This document shows positions 35,532 to 44,760 of a stretch of 64,000 bases of DNA, piece after piece; the stretch's first letter is position 1, and each line of letters starts with the position of its first letter. The stretch is from Bacteroidota bacterium (lineage in GTDB: Bacteria; Bacteroidota; Bacteroidia; Cytophagales; Cyclobacteriaceae). The stretch covers positions 1 through 64,000 of the forward strand of contig JAFDYU010000009.1 of NCBI GenBank assembly GCA_018267285.1, read 5' to 3'. A program made the translations under genes and the position numbers. The notes beneath the pieces were generated by a model. That model was not told the origin of the DNA, searched no databases, and was given only the letters and a program-made list of their open reading frames with translations.

Positions 35532-36464
35532 ATGACCAAAATTCTTATCACCGGTGGCGCTGGTTTCATTGGTAGTTCTCTTGCTGAACGCCTTCTTGCC
35601 ACTGGCCAATATTTTGTCGTTGTAGTTGACAACCTACTAACCGGGAGCTTAAAAAAAATTCCAAACCATGAGAATTGCCGGTTTATCAAATGTGATGTGA
35701 ACAACTATAATGACATCTCATCCATCATGACGAGTTATCAGTTTGATTATGTTTTTCACTATGCTGCAGTGGTTGGTGTTAATCGCACCATCGAAAATCC
35801 GATCATGGTGCTCAACGATTTACAGGGAATAAAAAACGTTCTCGATTTGTGTAAAAATACAGGTGTGAAGCGCATATTCTTTTCTAGCTCATCAGAAGTT
35901 TATGGCGAACCAGTGGAACTGCCACAGCATGAGGAGACAACACCGCTGAATTCAAGATTGCCTTATGCCGTTGTGAAAAACGCTGGAGAATCATTTTGTA
36001 AATCCTACCAGAAAGAATTCGGACTTGATTATACCATCTTCAGATTCTTCAATACGTACGGCCCCAAGCAAAGCACCGATTTTGTAATTTCTAAATTTAT
36101 AAAAGCTGCATTAAAAAATCAACCGATAACTGTTTACGGAAATGGAAATCAAACAAGAACATTTTGCTTTATTGACGATAACACAACTTGCACGCTTAAA
36201 ATACTTGAAGAAGGTCACGCTATCAATGACGTAATCAATATTGGGAGTGAAATAGATATTACCATTTTGGAGTTGGCTGAATTAATCATTGCCTTAACTA
36301 AATCGAGCTCCAGAATTGAGTTTTTGCCCCCTCTTAAAGAAGGAGACATGACGCGAAGACAGCCCGACTCAAAGAAAATGAAAAAAATAATTGGCAACAA
36401 TTTCATTTCATTAGAAGATGGACTGAAGAAAATTCTGCAAACAGAAATGGCTTTCTTGTATTAA
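35532..36464 (+). CDS. NAD-dependent nucleotide-sugar epimerase/dehydratase
   Basis: 310 residues of the extended short-chain dehydrogenase family. It has the Rossmann motif GGAGFIG (8-14), the catalytic Ser region FFSSSSEVYGEP (117-127) and the YxxxK pair Y145/K149 in LPYAVVKNAGESF. RFFNTYGPKQSTDFVISKFI and VYGNGNQTRTFCFIDD are typical of UDP-sugar 4-epimerases and UDP-glucuronate decarboxylases. The exact reaction cannot be read from sequence. It supplies an activated sugar for the polysaccharide locus and is its rightmost biosynthetic gene. Confidence 0.9.
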   Translation: MTKILITGGAGFIGSSLAERLLATGQYFVVVVDNLLTGSLKKIPNHENCRFIKCDVNNYNDISSIMTSYQFDYVFHYAAVVGVNRTIENPIMVLNDLQGIKNVLDLCKNTGVKRIFFSSSSEVYGEPVELPQHEETTPLNSRLPYAVVKNAGESFCKSYQKEFGLDYTIFRFFNTYGPKQSTDFVISKFIKAALKNQPITVYGNGNQTRTFCFIDDNTTCTLKILEEGHAINDVINIGSEIDITILELAELIIALTKSSSRIEFLPPLKEGDMTRRQPDSKKMKKIIGNNFISLEDGLKKILQTEMAFLY

Positions 36465-36480
36465 GTACGATATACACCTC

Positions 36481-39400
36481 ATGGCGCGTTTTGTGTTTTT
36501 TTTAAGTTGTCTCTTTTGCATGAGCGAAGCATTTTCTCAATGTGGAACAGCCGTTTTTACTTCTGCTTCTACCGGCTGCATCAATCAAAGAATACCAGTT
36601 ACAAATAATTCATCGGCTGGTAATTATTTTTGGGATTTCTGCACTGGCGATTTTTTAAACACACCGACCTCTCAGGCACTGTATTCTCTTTCTTCTGCCG
36701 TTGGCAGGCCAGCCATTGAATTGACTTACGATGGCTCAACTTGGTATGGCTTCGTAACGGGCACCTGGACAAATACATTGTACCGACTTACTTATGGAAA
36801 TGGCCCTGAGGCTGGCCCTACATTTATCGATAATCTTGGCGATTTATCTGGCAAATTAAATAACCCAGGTCCTGTTAGAATTATCTCTGAGAATAATCTA
36901 TGGTATGGCTTCATCTACTGTACGGCTACAGGCGAGCTTTTGAAATTGAGTTTTGGCAGCAGACTCACAAATTTGATTTCCGTAACGGTTTTATACACAA
37001 ATCTGTCTTACCTAAATTCCGGCTTGGCATTCGGACGTGATGCCACAAATGGATGGACATGTTTGTTGTCAAATGCGAGTACGTTAAGCATAATTCGACT
37101 CGGAAATTCTTTGACATCGCCATCGAATAGCGATGTCATTACATCTTTATCAATACCTAACGCAAACAGTTTCGCTGACATAGACTTGATTAATGTTTGC
37201 GGGCAATGGACGGCCCTGGGCACAAATCTGGGAAACGCAAATGTTTATCGATTTGATTTTGGAACTAATCTTTTCTCTTCGCCATCAATAACTCAAATTG
37301 CGACTATTCCAGTAAATAATCCTGGAAGATTGAGAATTGCACAGGACGGAGAAAACTATTTCATTTTCGTTTCTTCACTTGATGGCCTCTTCACGAAATT
37401 GAGTTTCGGGAATGACCTGACTTCATCACCATCAATTACCAACGAAGGAAACATGGGTGTTCTTTCGAATTGCTATGGCTTAGCTGTTGCAAATGGCAAT
37501 AATTCAAATTGGACAATACTATCGGTAAGTCAGGCTAACGGGCAAGTCTTCTCTACAACATATCCAGATAATTGCACAGCAACACCTAAAACATCGAATT
37601 CAACTACGCCTACTTTCAGTTATTCATCACAAGGGAATTATAATGTTTCTTTGATGAATTCGAACTCTTCTGGTACAGTTGTAAAAACAAATTCTATCAC
37701 GATTAATCCTCTTACTGCTCCCGACATCACCTTTACCTCTCAAAACAGTTGTGCCAACAACAACATTAACTTCACTTCCTCCAATCAATCGGGAGATATA
37801 TCAACCTATCAATGGGATTTTGGCGATGCCACAAACTCTACAAGTGCTAATCCTAGTCACATTTACTCCGCAGCCTCTACCTACTACCCCTCCCTAACCG
37901 TCACGGCCACCAACGGCTGCCAGAATTCGTTGCAGGATACGTTGCAGGTATTTAATGCCCCTCAGGCCACATTCACTATTCCATCCGTGTCACCCATCTG
38001 TACCAATCAAAATTATACGTTCACCAACACTTCTACTTACGACATCGGCTCCAACCCCACCTGGCAATGGAGCGTAAACGATACCATCATTACTTCAGCA
38101 AAGGAACTGGCTCATACTTTTTCCTCGTCCTCAACCCAAAAAATTTCACTCACCGCTTCTATACCGGGTTGTTCTTCGCAGTCGGTTCAAACGATCAATT
38201 CTTTGGTGGATGGCCCTTTGGTCGATTTCACCTCACCCACCTATGGGTGCGATTCCACGAGCGTCACGTTCACCAACACTTCTACCGGTTCTGTGAGCGG
38301 CTATCAATGGAATTATGGAGATGGTAATACTACTGCGCAAACTGATGGAGCAAATTCTTTTGCACAATCGGGTTCCTATGCGGTAAGCTTAACCGCCACC
38401 AACGCAGCCGGGTGCGTCAATTCTCTTTCAAAAAATATTTCTATTTACACCAACCCACAACCTGATTTTAAAATCGAGTTGCCTCCGTTTTCTTGTGCTA
38501 AGTCTCCGGCACAATTTGATAACCTGACTTCGTCACTACCCGACAGTAACATCAGTACCTGGGCGTGGAGTTTTGGCGATTCGCTGAGCGGTTCTTCTTC
38601 TGCTAAAAATCCGGCCTACACGTATTCCTCTGCTAAAGATTATACAGTTACCCTTCAGGCAACAACCAATTTTGGGTGCACCAAGTCCCTACAAAAAACC
38701 GTAACAATTTCGCCTTCGCCACAGGCGGGGTTCACCTACTCACCCGCTTGCGTCAATCAAAGCACACAGTTCACCAATGCCTCATCGGGCAACATAACTG
38801 CTTATCAATGGACGCTACCGAACAAAATTTTACAAGGCACAACACCTACGTATAGTTTTAATTCATCGGGAAGTTTCCCTGTTACATTAACTGTGACCGG
38901 TGCTAATGGTTGTTTGAATCAGGTTTCCAAAAACATTACTGTACCCGTTTTGCCCGTAGTAGATTTCTCTACGCAAGCTCCCTGCACCGGGCATCCTACC
39001 ACTTTTCAAGAACTCAACCCGGGAGGAAGTGACCCGGCTGTCTCCTGGAATTGGAATTTCGGATCGAGGAGTGCTACCGGGCAAATGGCGAGTTACCAAT
39101 TCCCAGACGTTAACGTGTATTCCGTAACGATGAACACCACCCGGCAATCGGGTTGTGTCTATTCCATTTCAAAAAATATTTCCATAAGCACGGGTCCTAT
39201 GGCTGATTTCACACCTTCTCAATTTGCAGGTGCTGCGCCATTGTCGGTTACCTTTCAAAATAATTCAACGGGCGATAGTTCCTTTTGGCAATTTGGCGAC
39301 TCGAATAACTCCACAAGTACCGATTTATCTCCCACATTTGTTTACGCTAACCTGGGAGCTTACAAGGCGCTTCTCACCGTAAGCAATGTGTTGGGATGCA

Positions 39401-40008
39401 GCGATACACTGAGCACAGAAATTGATGTGGTTGTGCCACACATCGATTTAACGATGAACAACTTTTCGTTATCCAACGACCCAAGTACGAATTCATCTAA
39501 GGCCACGGTAACCGTTTTTAATGCGGGAAATATTCCGCTCATCAACCCAACGGTTGAAATTGACTTGGGAGGTGGTGCGTTTATTAAAGAAAACATAACC
39601 GGTATGATCCGCCCCGGGAAATCGCTTACGCAAATGTTATCGTTGCAAATTGTTCCTCAAACGTTGCCGTACATCTGCGCCATTGTTGCGGCAACCAACG
39701 ATGCCGACCTAGCCAACAATAAACAGTGTGTAGCACTTGCCAACGAAGATGTGGTGAGTGAGCCTTACCCCAATCCCACCCATACCGGGTCTATCAGTTT
39801 TGATTGGATCAGTGCCTCGCAAGAAAATATTCAGATAACAATTTTTAAATCGAATGGGGAAACGGCTTTCCATCAATATTTGGATTCCGTACCGAGCGGG
39901 CTCACGCAAATGAAAATCAATACCTCTGATTTTTCTGATGGATTGTACCTGATTCAATTTTCGGGAAATTCCACAAAAAAAACATATCGGTTTATTGTTG
40001 CCAATTAA
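36481..40008 (+). CDS. Secreted multi-PKD protein with propeller-like insert and type IX type A sorting domain
   Basis: 1175 residues. Signal peptide 1-20 (AFSQ). Residues ~21-60 are the first half of a PKD domain (NYFWDFCTGDF); residues ~65-362 are five or so repeats with WYGF and LSFG.LTS motifs, like a beta-propeller; residues ~363-410 complete the interrupted PKD domain. Seven more PKD domains follow (~415-490, 495-575, 578-655, 660-745, 747-820, 826-903, 906-985, motifs YQWDFGD, YQWNYGDG, WAWSFGD), then a CARDB-like domain (~988-1087) and a type A sorting domain (~1093-1175: PYPNP, LYLIQFSG). It is predicted to be exported by the type IX system. Ligand and role are unknown. Confidence 0.9.
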   Translation: MARFVFFLSCLFCMSEAFSQCGTAVFTSASTGCINQRIPVTNNSSAGNYFWDFCTGDFLNTPTSQALYSLSSAVGRPAIELTYDGSTWYGFVTGTWTNTLYRLTYGNGPEAGPTFIDNLGDLSGKLNNPGPVRIISENNLWYGFIYCTATGELLKLSFGSRLTNLISVTVLYTNLSYLNSGLAFGRDATNGWTCLLSNASTLSIIRLGNSLTSPSNSDVITSLSIPNANSFADIDLINVCGQWTALGTNLGNANVYRFDFGTNLFSSPSITQIATIPVNNPGRLRIAQDGENYFIFVSSLDGLFTKLSFGNDLTSSPSITNEGNMGVLSNCYGLAVANGNNSNWTILSVSQANGQVFSTTYPDNCTATPKTSNSTTPTFSYSSQGNYNVSLMNSNSSGTVVKTNSITINPLTAPDITFTSQNSCANNNINFTSSNQSGDISTYQWDFGDATNSTSANPSHIYSAASTYYPSLTVTATNGCQNSLQDTLQVFNAPQATFTIPSVSPICTNQNYTFTNTSTYDIGSNPTWQWSVNDTIITSAKELAHTFSSSSTQKISLTASIPGCSSQSVQTINSLVDGPLVDFTSPTYGCDSTSVTFTNTSTGSVSGYQWNYGDGNTTAQTDGANSFAQSGSYAVSLTATNAAGCVNSLSKNISIYTNPQPDFKIELPPFSCAKSPAQFDNLTSSLPDSNISTWAWSFGDSLSGSSSAKNPAYTYSSAKDYTVTLQATTNFGCTKSLQKTVTISPSPQAGFTYSPACVNQSTQFTNASSGNITAYQWTLPNKILQGTTPTYSFNSSGSFPVTLTVTGANGCLNQVSKNITVPVLPVVDFSTQAPCTGHPTTFQELNPGGSDPAVSWNWNFGSRSATGQMASYQFPDVNVYSVTMNTTRQSGCVYSISKNISISTGPMADFTPSQFAGAAPLSVTFQNNSTGDSSFWQFGDSNNSTSTDLSPTFVYANLGAYKALLTVSNVLGCSDTLSTEIDVVVPHIDLTMNNFSLSNDPSTNSSKATVTVFNAGNIPLINPTVEIDLGGGAFIKENITGMIRPGKSLTQMLSLQIVPQTLPYICAIVAATNDADLANNKQCVALANEDVVSEPYPNPTHTGSISFDWISASQENIQITIFKSNGETAFHQYLDSVPSGLTQMKINTSDFSDGLYLIQFSGNSTKKTYRFIVAN

Positions 40009-40013
40009 CTTTG
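40006..40013 (+). promoter_or_regulatory. Bacteroidota -7 box overlapping a stop codon and a TTG start
   Basis: TAACTTTG is a perfect TAnnTTTG; its first three bases are the stop codon of the PKD protein and its last three are the TTG proposed as start of the next gene. If it is used as a promoter, translation of the next gene must begin downstream of 40013. Confidence 0.35.
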
Positions 40014-40322
40014 ACACTCGAAGAAATCACACAAACGCTTTGGCAAGCATCAGAAAACAAAAAGGCTTGTCGCATTCAATTGGAGGGAGAATTCCTTCCG
40101 CGCACAATTTATCCGTATGGAGTTTGTACTACTTCAAAAAATCAAATTGTATTGGTTTGCTGGCAAGCGATGGGTTTTACAAAGGCAGGAGCAAAAGAAG
40201 GCTATCGCAATTTGCAACTGGATAAGATTTCTGAAATAGAAATTCTTTCCGCTCATTTCCAAAAGCGCGATGACTTCAACCCTGCCGATGTGCAATACAA
40301 AGATTGGGTTTATCATATTTAG
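40011..40322 (+). CDS. Small protein of unknown function, weakly WYL-like
   Basis: 103 residues from a TTG start; no ATG or GTG gives a longer convincing N-terminus. A short helix ([19 protein letters not shown]) is followed by a beta-rich part with [17 protein letters not shown] and [12 protein letters not shown], a pattern reminiscent of the WYL ligand-binding domain seen in transcription regulators, here without a DNA-binding helix-turn-helix. That resemblance is weak. It overlaps the convergent aroC gene by 4 bp. Confidence 0.65.
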   Translation: MTLEEITQTLWQASENKKACRIQLEGEFLPRTIYPYGVCTTSKNQIVLVCWQAMGFTKAGAKEGYRNLQLDKISEIEILSAHFQKRDDFNPADVQYKDWVYHI

Positions 40323-41392
40323 ACCTTTGAACTTCTGGCAAGCAATAAAAAATCAGCCATCACCAACGCGGCCATCGCTTCCACTATCGGAACTGCCCGC
40401 GGCACTACGCACGGATCGTGCCGGCCTTTGCCTGAAACGGTTACCTCGTTTCCTTCTTTATTTACGCTTTGCTGATCTTGCATGATGGTAGCCACGGGCT
40501 TAAAAGCTACATTAAAATAAATATCTTCTCCGTTGCTGATACCACCCTGAATTCCACCGGAGTGATTTGTTTTTGTACGGATTCGTTCGCCATCGTTATA
40601 GAATTCATCGTTGTGTTGTGAGCCTCGAAGTTTTGTTCCTTCAAATCCGCTCCCGTATTCAAATCCTTTCACAGCATTGATACCCAGCATGGCATGGCCG
40701 AGGGCTGCGTGCAGTTTGCCGAACACGGGTTCGCCCAGCCCTACCGGTACTTTTTTTATCACACACGTAACAAGCCCGCCAATGGTGTCGCGCTGTAAGC
40801 GCACTTCGTCAATCAGGGCAATCATCTTTTCAGCGATGGCTGCCTCGGGGCAGCGCACGATGTTCGTTTCTGTTTTGGATAAATCCAGTTCGGTATAATG
40901 CGGTGTTTTGATCTCTCCCACCTGCGAAACGTAGGCGTAGATTTCTATTTCGGATTTCCTCAGAAACAATTTTGCTATTGCACCTGCGGCTACACGGGCT
41001 GCTGTTTCGCGGGCCGAACTTCTGCCACCACCCCGGTAATCGCGGATACCATATTTTTTTTCGTACGTAAAATCTGCGTGCGAAGGGCGGAAACTTTCTG
41101 CCACATGGCTGTAATCTTTACTTCGCTGATCGTTGTTTTCAATGACCAAGGCAATCGGGGTGCCCGTTGACTTGCCCTCGAAAACGCCCGACAATATTTT
41201 AAATGTGTCGTCTTCTTTTCGCTGCGTAGTAATTTTCGATTGGCCCGGTTTTCTCCGGTCAAGTTCTTGTTGAATAAATGCCTCATCGATTTCTAACCCG
41301 GCCGGGCATCCGTCAACGATAACGCCAATGGCCGCACCGTGCGACTCGCCAAAGGTTGTGATTGAAAAGATTTTGCCAAACGTATTACTCAT
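40319..41392 (-). CDS. aroC: Chorismate synthase
   Basis: 357 residues, normal length. N-terminal [19 protein letters not shown], the FMN/substrate block [23 protein letters not shown] and the C-terminal [20 protein letters not shown] are all intact. It converts 5-enolpyruvylshikimate-3-phosphate to chorismate, the branch point to aromatic amino acids and quinones, using reduced FMN. The next gene upstream on the same strand is a batD homologue 41 bp away. Confidence 0.97.
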   Translation of the reverse strand: MSNTFGKIFSITTFGESHGAAIGVIVDGCPAGLEIDEAFIQQELDRRKPGQSKITTQRKEDDTFKILSGVFEGKSTGTPIALVIENNDQRSKDYSHVAESFRPSHADFTYEKKYGIRDYRGGGRSSARETAARVAAGAIAKLFLRKSEIEIYAYVSQVGEIKTPHYTELDLSKTETNIVRCPEAAIAEKMIALIDEVRLQRDTIGGLVTCVIKKVPVGLGEPVFGKLHAALGHAMLGINAVKGFEYGSGFEGTKLRGSQHNDEFYNDGERIRTKTNHSGGIQGGISNGEDIYFNVAFKPVATIMQDQQSVNKEGNEVTVSGKGRHDPCVVPRAVPIVEAMAALVMADFLLLARSSKV

Positions 41393-41433
41393 CGGGGCAT
41401 GAAGATAACGGCAGAATCAATCACGCCCAAACT

Positions 41434-42879
41434 TCATCTCTTTTTTAGCAGGAAAAAGAGCGTGGCCGAGACAATTAGACCTGAAAAAATATGGATTGCC
41501 CATTTTATCCACCGTGAGTCGGGAAAAGATTTTAGTGTGTTATCGGCTGAATTAATGCGGTCGTAAAATGAGCCTGAGTCGTTGCTGCCAATCGACTGAT
41601 TTTTAAAACTCTCGCCCATTACCCGTACGGTTTGCTGCGATTTTAGGGTATCGTATTTTTTGGTTTTCGGATTGAAAAATACCCACTGAAAATAATTGCC
41701 GAGGTTGTAGCTGCCCGGCTCTTTGGGTATCATAAAGTAACTGAAATTTTTTGTGCCGGTAACCCGCCCGCCTTCGCGGTTGATGTTTTGCCTAACGTTC
41801 GGTTCGTAAAAATCAAACGCGGGTGTATTGCCCAGGGTGGGTTTGGCAATGGCCGAGATGTTGCCTTCACCATACACATTAAATTCGTACGATATGCTTT
41901 GTCCCGTTTTCAGGTCCGTTTGGTTAAGGCGTTCGTCCAGTTTATAGTTGCCTACGGCCACCGCATCGCGCAGCGGGTGTGGCGGCAGTTCTTTCACCCG
42001 AACGGTTTTGGGCTTCGAGTAAAATGTTTTGAAATCTTCCTTGCGGTTTTGCCCGAAGAACGATGGGTTTCGAGCCACTTTAAATTTGATCATTTCCAGC
42101 CCAACGCTGGGGAATGTAACCGGTTGGCTGTTGAGTGGAAAAAAAGTAGCCTGGTAAATTTTGTACTGCATGTAATTCTTGTTGCCTATTTTGATGGGCT
42201 CGCCTTCAATGTTTTCTATGTTGAAATTTTCTTCCCAGCAGTTTCCGGGTTTCATTTTTTTCAAAATGTCTGAGAGCTGCCTACCGATATCATGAAACTG
42301 CAATAGTGCTCTGTTGTTTTCGGCCACCAGAAAAGACAGCGTTGTAGTAAACCCTTCGCCCACGTACACCTCTTCTTTGTTGGTGGTGAGCATCAACAAA
42401 GCGTCTTCCTTTACATCAACAAATTCGGTAGGCTGGTTGCGGCCAAAAAAATCGGTCATCGGGTCGCGGTCAAAAAAACTGCGGAACGGATCGCTCTGTT
42501 GCATCTGTACAGGCGGCCCAACTTTCACTTTTTTTCCGGGCACGGTGTAGTACTGATCGTTCACTTTTAGTTTAAACGAAGGCACGGTGATGATCCCCTG
42601 TTTGGTGGGCACGTAGGTCATGATAATGCTTTGCGAAGAACTGATTTGGCCGTTGGTGATGTTCGTTTGCGAAGAAGACGAAGTTCCCCGCTTTTGAAAA
42701 CCTACTATTTCCGGAAAATTTTCATACGATTTTAATCGGTCGTTGTTCACCGTAACCGTGATCGTCCAGGCCTGATTTTGGCCGATCTCATCGGGGCCTA
42801 ATGCAATCTGCACATTTTGCGCTTTGGCAAAAAATCCGGCAAGGATGCCCGTCAATAAAAAAAATATCTTTTTCATCAT
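41434..42879 (-). CDS. BatD-family membrane protein
   Basis: 481 residues from the ATG at 42879 (MMKKIFFLLTGILAGFFAKAQ, a clean signal peptide); an in-frame ATG at 42903 is the alternative. Several Ig-like beta domains follow (IGQNQAWTITVTVNNDRL, TYVPTKQGIITVPSFKLKV), with a C-terminal membrane helix (about the last 20 residues) and a basic end (FFLLKKR). BatD belongs to the Bat aerotolerance operon of Bacteroidota and is thought to act with BatA, BatB and MoxR at the membrane. Here no other bat gene is adjacent, so this copy may be separate from the main operon. Confidence 0.87.
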   Translation of the reverse strand: MMKKIFFLLTGILAGFFAKAQNVQIALGPDEIGQNQAWTITVTVNNDRLKSYENFPEIVGFQKRGTSSSSQTNITNGQISSSQSIIMTYVPTKQGIITVPSFKLKVNDQYYTVPGKKVKVGPPVQMQQSDPFRSFFDRDPMTDFFGRNQPTEFVDVKEDALLMLTTNKEEVYVGEGFTTTLSFLVAENNRALLQFHDIGRQLSDILKKMKPGNCWEENFNIENIEGEPIKIGNKNYMQYKIYQATFFPLNSQPVTFPSVGLEMIKFKVARNPSFFGQNRKEDFKTFYSKPKTVRVKELPPHPLRDAVAVGNYKLDERLNQTDLKTGQSISYEFNVYGEGNISAIAKPTLGNTPAFDFYEPNVRQNINREGGRVTGTKNFSYFMIPKEPGSYNLGNYFQWVFFNPKTKKYDTLKSQQTVRVMGESFKNQSIGSNDSGSFYDRINSADNTLKSFPDSRWIKWAIHIFSGLIVSATLFFLLKKR

Positions 42880-42919
42880 AATTTCCAACGCAACTCGTTG
42901 CATAACAAAATTGCAGCCA

Positions 42920-42927
42920 CAAAAATA
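42920..42927 (-). promoter_or_regulatory. Bacteroidota -7 box for the batD-like gene
   Basis: The minus strand reads TATTTTTG, a perfect TAnnTTTG, placing the transcription start near 42915. That leaves a leader of about 35 bases to the preferred ATG at 42879. Confidence 0.55.
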
Positions 42928-43016
42928 AAATTCTTTCTTTTTGGTTCTACAACTGTTTTGTTACCTTCATCGTTGAATTGCGACAGGCGGTTGCATGCCT
43001 ACACAAATTTTTTATC

Positions 43017-43208
43017 ATGAGAATGCTTAGTTATGTCAAAAAAATTCTCACACGGGTGAGTTTTGACGCGCGGCTCTTTGAGAAAGAGTTGCGAAAGGCA
43101 ATTAAAGTTTTAATTGCCGAGGAAGTACAAGAACTCAGAAATTGGTGCTACATCAATTATGGGAATCAATACGAGGCCATTTTAAACCGATGCTTCGTGC
43201 TTGCGTAA
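43017..43208 (+). CDS. Small protein of unknown function (63 residues)
   Basis: 63 residues from the ATG at 43017 (MRMLSYVKKILTRVSFDARLFEKELRKAIK); a TTG at 42978 would add 13 residues. It is helical and charged, with FDARLFEKELRKAIKVL and a Cys/Tyr-containing C-terminus, without signal or membrane segment. Not recognised. It is an isolated gene followed after 24 bp by a good terminator, which argues that it is a real transcription unit. Confidence 0.62.
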   Translation: MRMLSYVKKILTRVSFDARLFEKELRKAIKVLIAEEVQELRNWCYINYGNQYEAILNRCFVLA

Positions 43209-43232
43209 GAAACCAATTCGTTAAACCATTAG

Positions 43233-43255
43233 AAAGCCCGCCTTGTGCGGGTTTT
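43233..43255 (+). terminator. Rho-independent terminator, usable in both directions
   Basis: The stem AAAGCCCGC pairs with GCGGGTTTT (one G-U pair) around a CTTGT loop, followed by ATTTTG on the plus strand; on the minus strand the stem is followed by a T-run from the AAA tract. It lies between the ends of the 63-residue gene and queG, so it can serve both. Confidence 0.8.
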
Positions 43256-44177
43256 ATTTTGTAACAAACTCAATGTTCCGTTTCAACCCTAAAAATTTTG
43301 TACGTTTTACTGCCGATTTTTTAAAAAGCTTTTGAAAAACTTCGTCTGTAATTTCTTTCCAATTGTTTATTTTCATTTTCTCTAAATCAGGGTGCGGATT
43401 AAATCTCTGCTCGTTGTGCGATTTTGAAAAACGATTCCACGGGCACACGTCCTGGCAGATATCGCAGCCAAAAATCCAATTTTCAAATTTCCCTTTTTGC
43501 TCAACGGGGATTTCATCTTTTAATTCAATAGTAAAATACGAAATGCATTTGCTGCCATCTACCACATACGGCTCAACAATAGCATCGGTGGGGCAGGCAT
43601 CCATACAAGCCGTGCACGTGCCGCAATAATCTTTAATCGGCCCGTCATACTCCAATTCCAAATCGATGATCAATTCTGCGAGAAAGAAAAAACTTCCCGC
43701 GCTTCGATTGAGGAGCAATGAATTTTTCCCTACCCAACCCAACCCCGACTTTGCGGCCCACGCGTGTTCGTGCACCGGGGCGGAGTCCACAAAAGCTCTC
43801 CCGCTTACGTCACCCACTTTTTCGCGAATGCGCTCCAAGAAAATTTTCAGTTTGTCTTTTACCACAACATGATAGTCTTCGCCATACGCGTACTTGGCAA
43901 TTTTTAAATCGGCACGTTCGGCTAAATCGTTTTCCGGAAAATAATTATACATCAAACTCACCACCGATTTCGCGCCTTCAACCAGCAGCCTCGGGTCGAG
44001 GCGTTTATCGAAATTCTCGTTGAGGTAATTCATTGTGCCGGCATAACCATGCTTCAGCCATTCTTCCAATCGGGGCGACTCTTCTTCTAAAAACCCGGCC
44101 TTAGAAATTCCGCAAAAACTGAAACCGAGTTCGGCAGCAATTGATTTGATCTGTCTCGTGATATCTGATTTATTCAA
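43254..44177 (-). CDS. queG: Epoxyqueuosine reductase
   Basis: 307 residues from a TTG start at 44177; an in-frame stop lies in the repeat just upstream and no ATG gives a full family N-terminus, so TTG is favoured. Two 4Fe-4S sites are complete: C185/C188/C191 with C195, and C238/C241/C245 with C211. The active-site [24 protein letters not shown] (D131) binds cobalamin and substrate. QueG reduces epoxyqueuosine to queuosine in the wobble position of GUN tRNAs. It shares its terminator with the convergent small gene. Confidence 0.95.
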   Translation of the reverse strand: MNKSDITRQIKSIAAELGFSFCGISKAGFLEEESPRLEEWLKHGYAGTMNYLNENFDKRLDPRLLVEGAKSVVSLMYNYFPENDLAERADLKIAKYAYGEDYHVVVKDKLKIFLERIREKVGDVSGRAFVDSAPVHEHAWAAKSGLGWVGKNSLLLNRSAGSFFFLAELIIDLELEYDGPIKDYCGTCTACMDACPTDAIVEPYVVDGSKCISYFTIELKDEIPVEQKGKFENWIFGCDICQDVCPWNRFSKSHNEQRFNPHPDLEKMKINNWKEITDEVFQKLFKKSAVKRTKFLGLKRNIEFVTK

Positions 44178-44180
44178 TTC

Positions 44181-44215
44181 GTTATTCGTTATTCGTTATT
44201 CGTTATTCGTTATTC
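44181..44215. repeat. Five tandem copies of the heptamer GTTATTC
   Basis: Five exact copies of a 7-bp unit, preceded by a partial copy (ATTC at 44177-44180). The array abuts the TTG start codon of queG and lies about 60 bp upstream of the divergent adenylyltransferase gene. Because seven is not a multiple of three, copy changes would shift frame upstream of queG and alter promoter spacing on either side. Confidence 0.9.
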
Positions 44216-44272
44216 AAATACAAATTACACAATGATTAACTTATCATGATTAACTTTTAACTTCACACCTCA

Positions 44273-44749
44273 ATGACATCCGATAAAATAAAATCCCTCA
44301 GCGATGCGTCTCTACAAGTGAAATCCTGGAAAAATTCGGGTCAAAAAGTGGTGTTTACCAACGGCTGCTTTGATTTGGTTCATTTGGGCCACGTAGATTA
44401 CCTTGAAAAGGCCCGAAACCTGGGCAACCGACTTGTGGTGGGGCTGAATACCGACAGCTCCGTAAGCCGATTTAAAGGCCCTGAGCGGCCTTTGCAAGAT
44501 CAGAACTCGCGGGCGAGGGTGATGGCCTCTTTTGAGTTTGTGGATATGGTGGTTTTTTTTGATGAAGACACCCCCCTGAATCTCATCGCTGAACTAGTTC
44601 CGGATATTCTCGTAAAAGGCAGTGACTATTTGGCAGAAAACATCGTTGGCGCAGATGTTGTTATCAAGAACGGAGGTGAAGTAAAAACCATCGATTTTGT
44701 GCCGGGCTACTCCACCACCCGAATTGTGGAAAAAATTAAACGAACATAA
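44273..44749 (+). CDS. rfaE2: D-glycero-beta-D-manno-heptose 1-phosphate adenylyltransferase (RfaE2/HldE C-domain type)
   Basis: 158 residues, a stand-alone cytidylyltransferase-fold domain with [18 protein letters not shown] (HxGH at 37-40) and [13 protein letters not shown] at the end. In bifunctional HldE this is the C-terminal half; in Bacteroidota it is a separate gene. It makes ADP-heptose for lipopolysaccharide core. No kinase domain gene is nearby. The protease gene follows after 11 bp. Confidence 0.9.
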   Translation: MTSDKIKSLSDASLQVKSWKNSGQKVVFTNGCFDLVHLGHVDYLEKARNLGNRLVVGLNTDSSVSRFKGPERPLQDQNSRARVMASFEFVDMVVFFDEDTPLNLIAELVPDILVKGSDYLAENIVGADVVIKNGGEVKTIDFVPGYSTTRIVEKIKRT

Positions 44750-44760
44750 ACTAACAAACT

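Noticed and set aside
40895-41290. Open frames antisense to aroC
   Set aside because: They are shadows of a full-length, strongly conserved chorismate synthase.
44181-44215. CRISPR-like repeats
   Set aside because: The unit is 7 bp, contiguous and without spacers, so it is a simple tandem repeat. No other spaced repeats were seen in the window.
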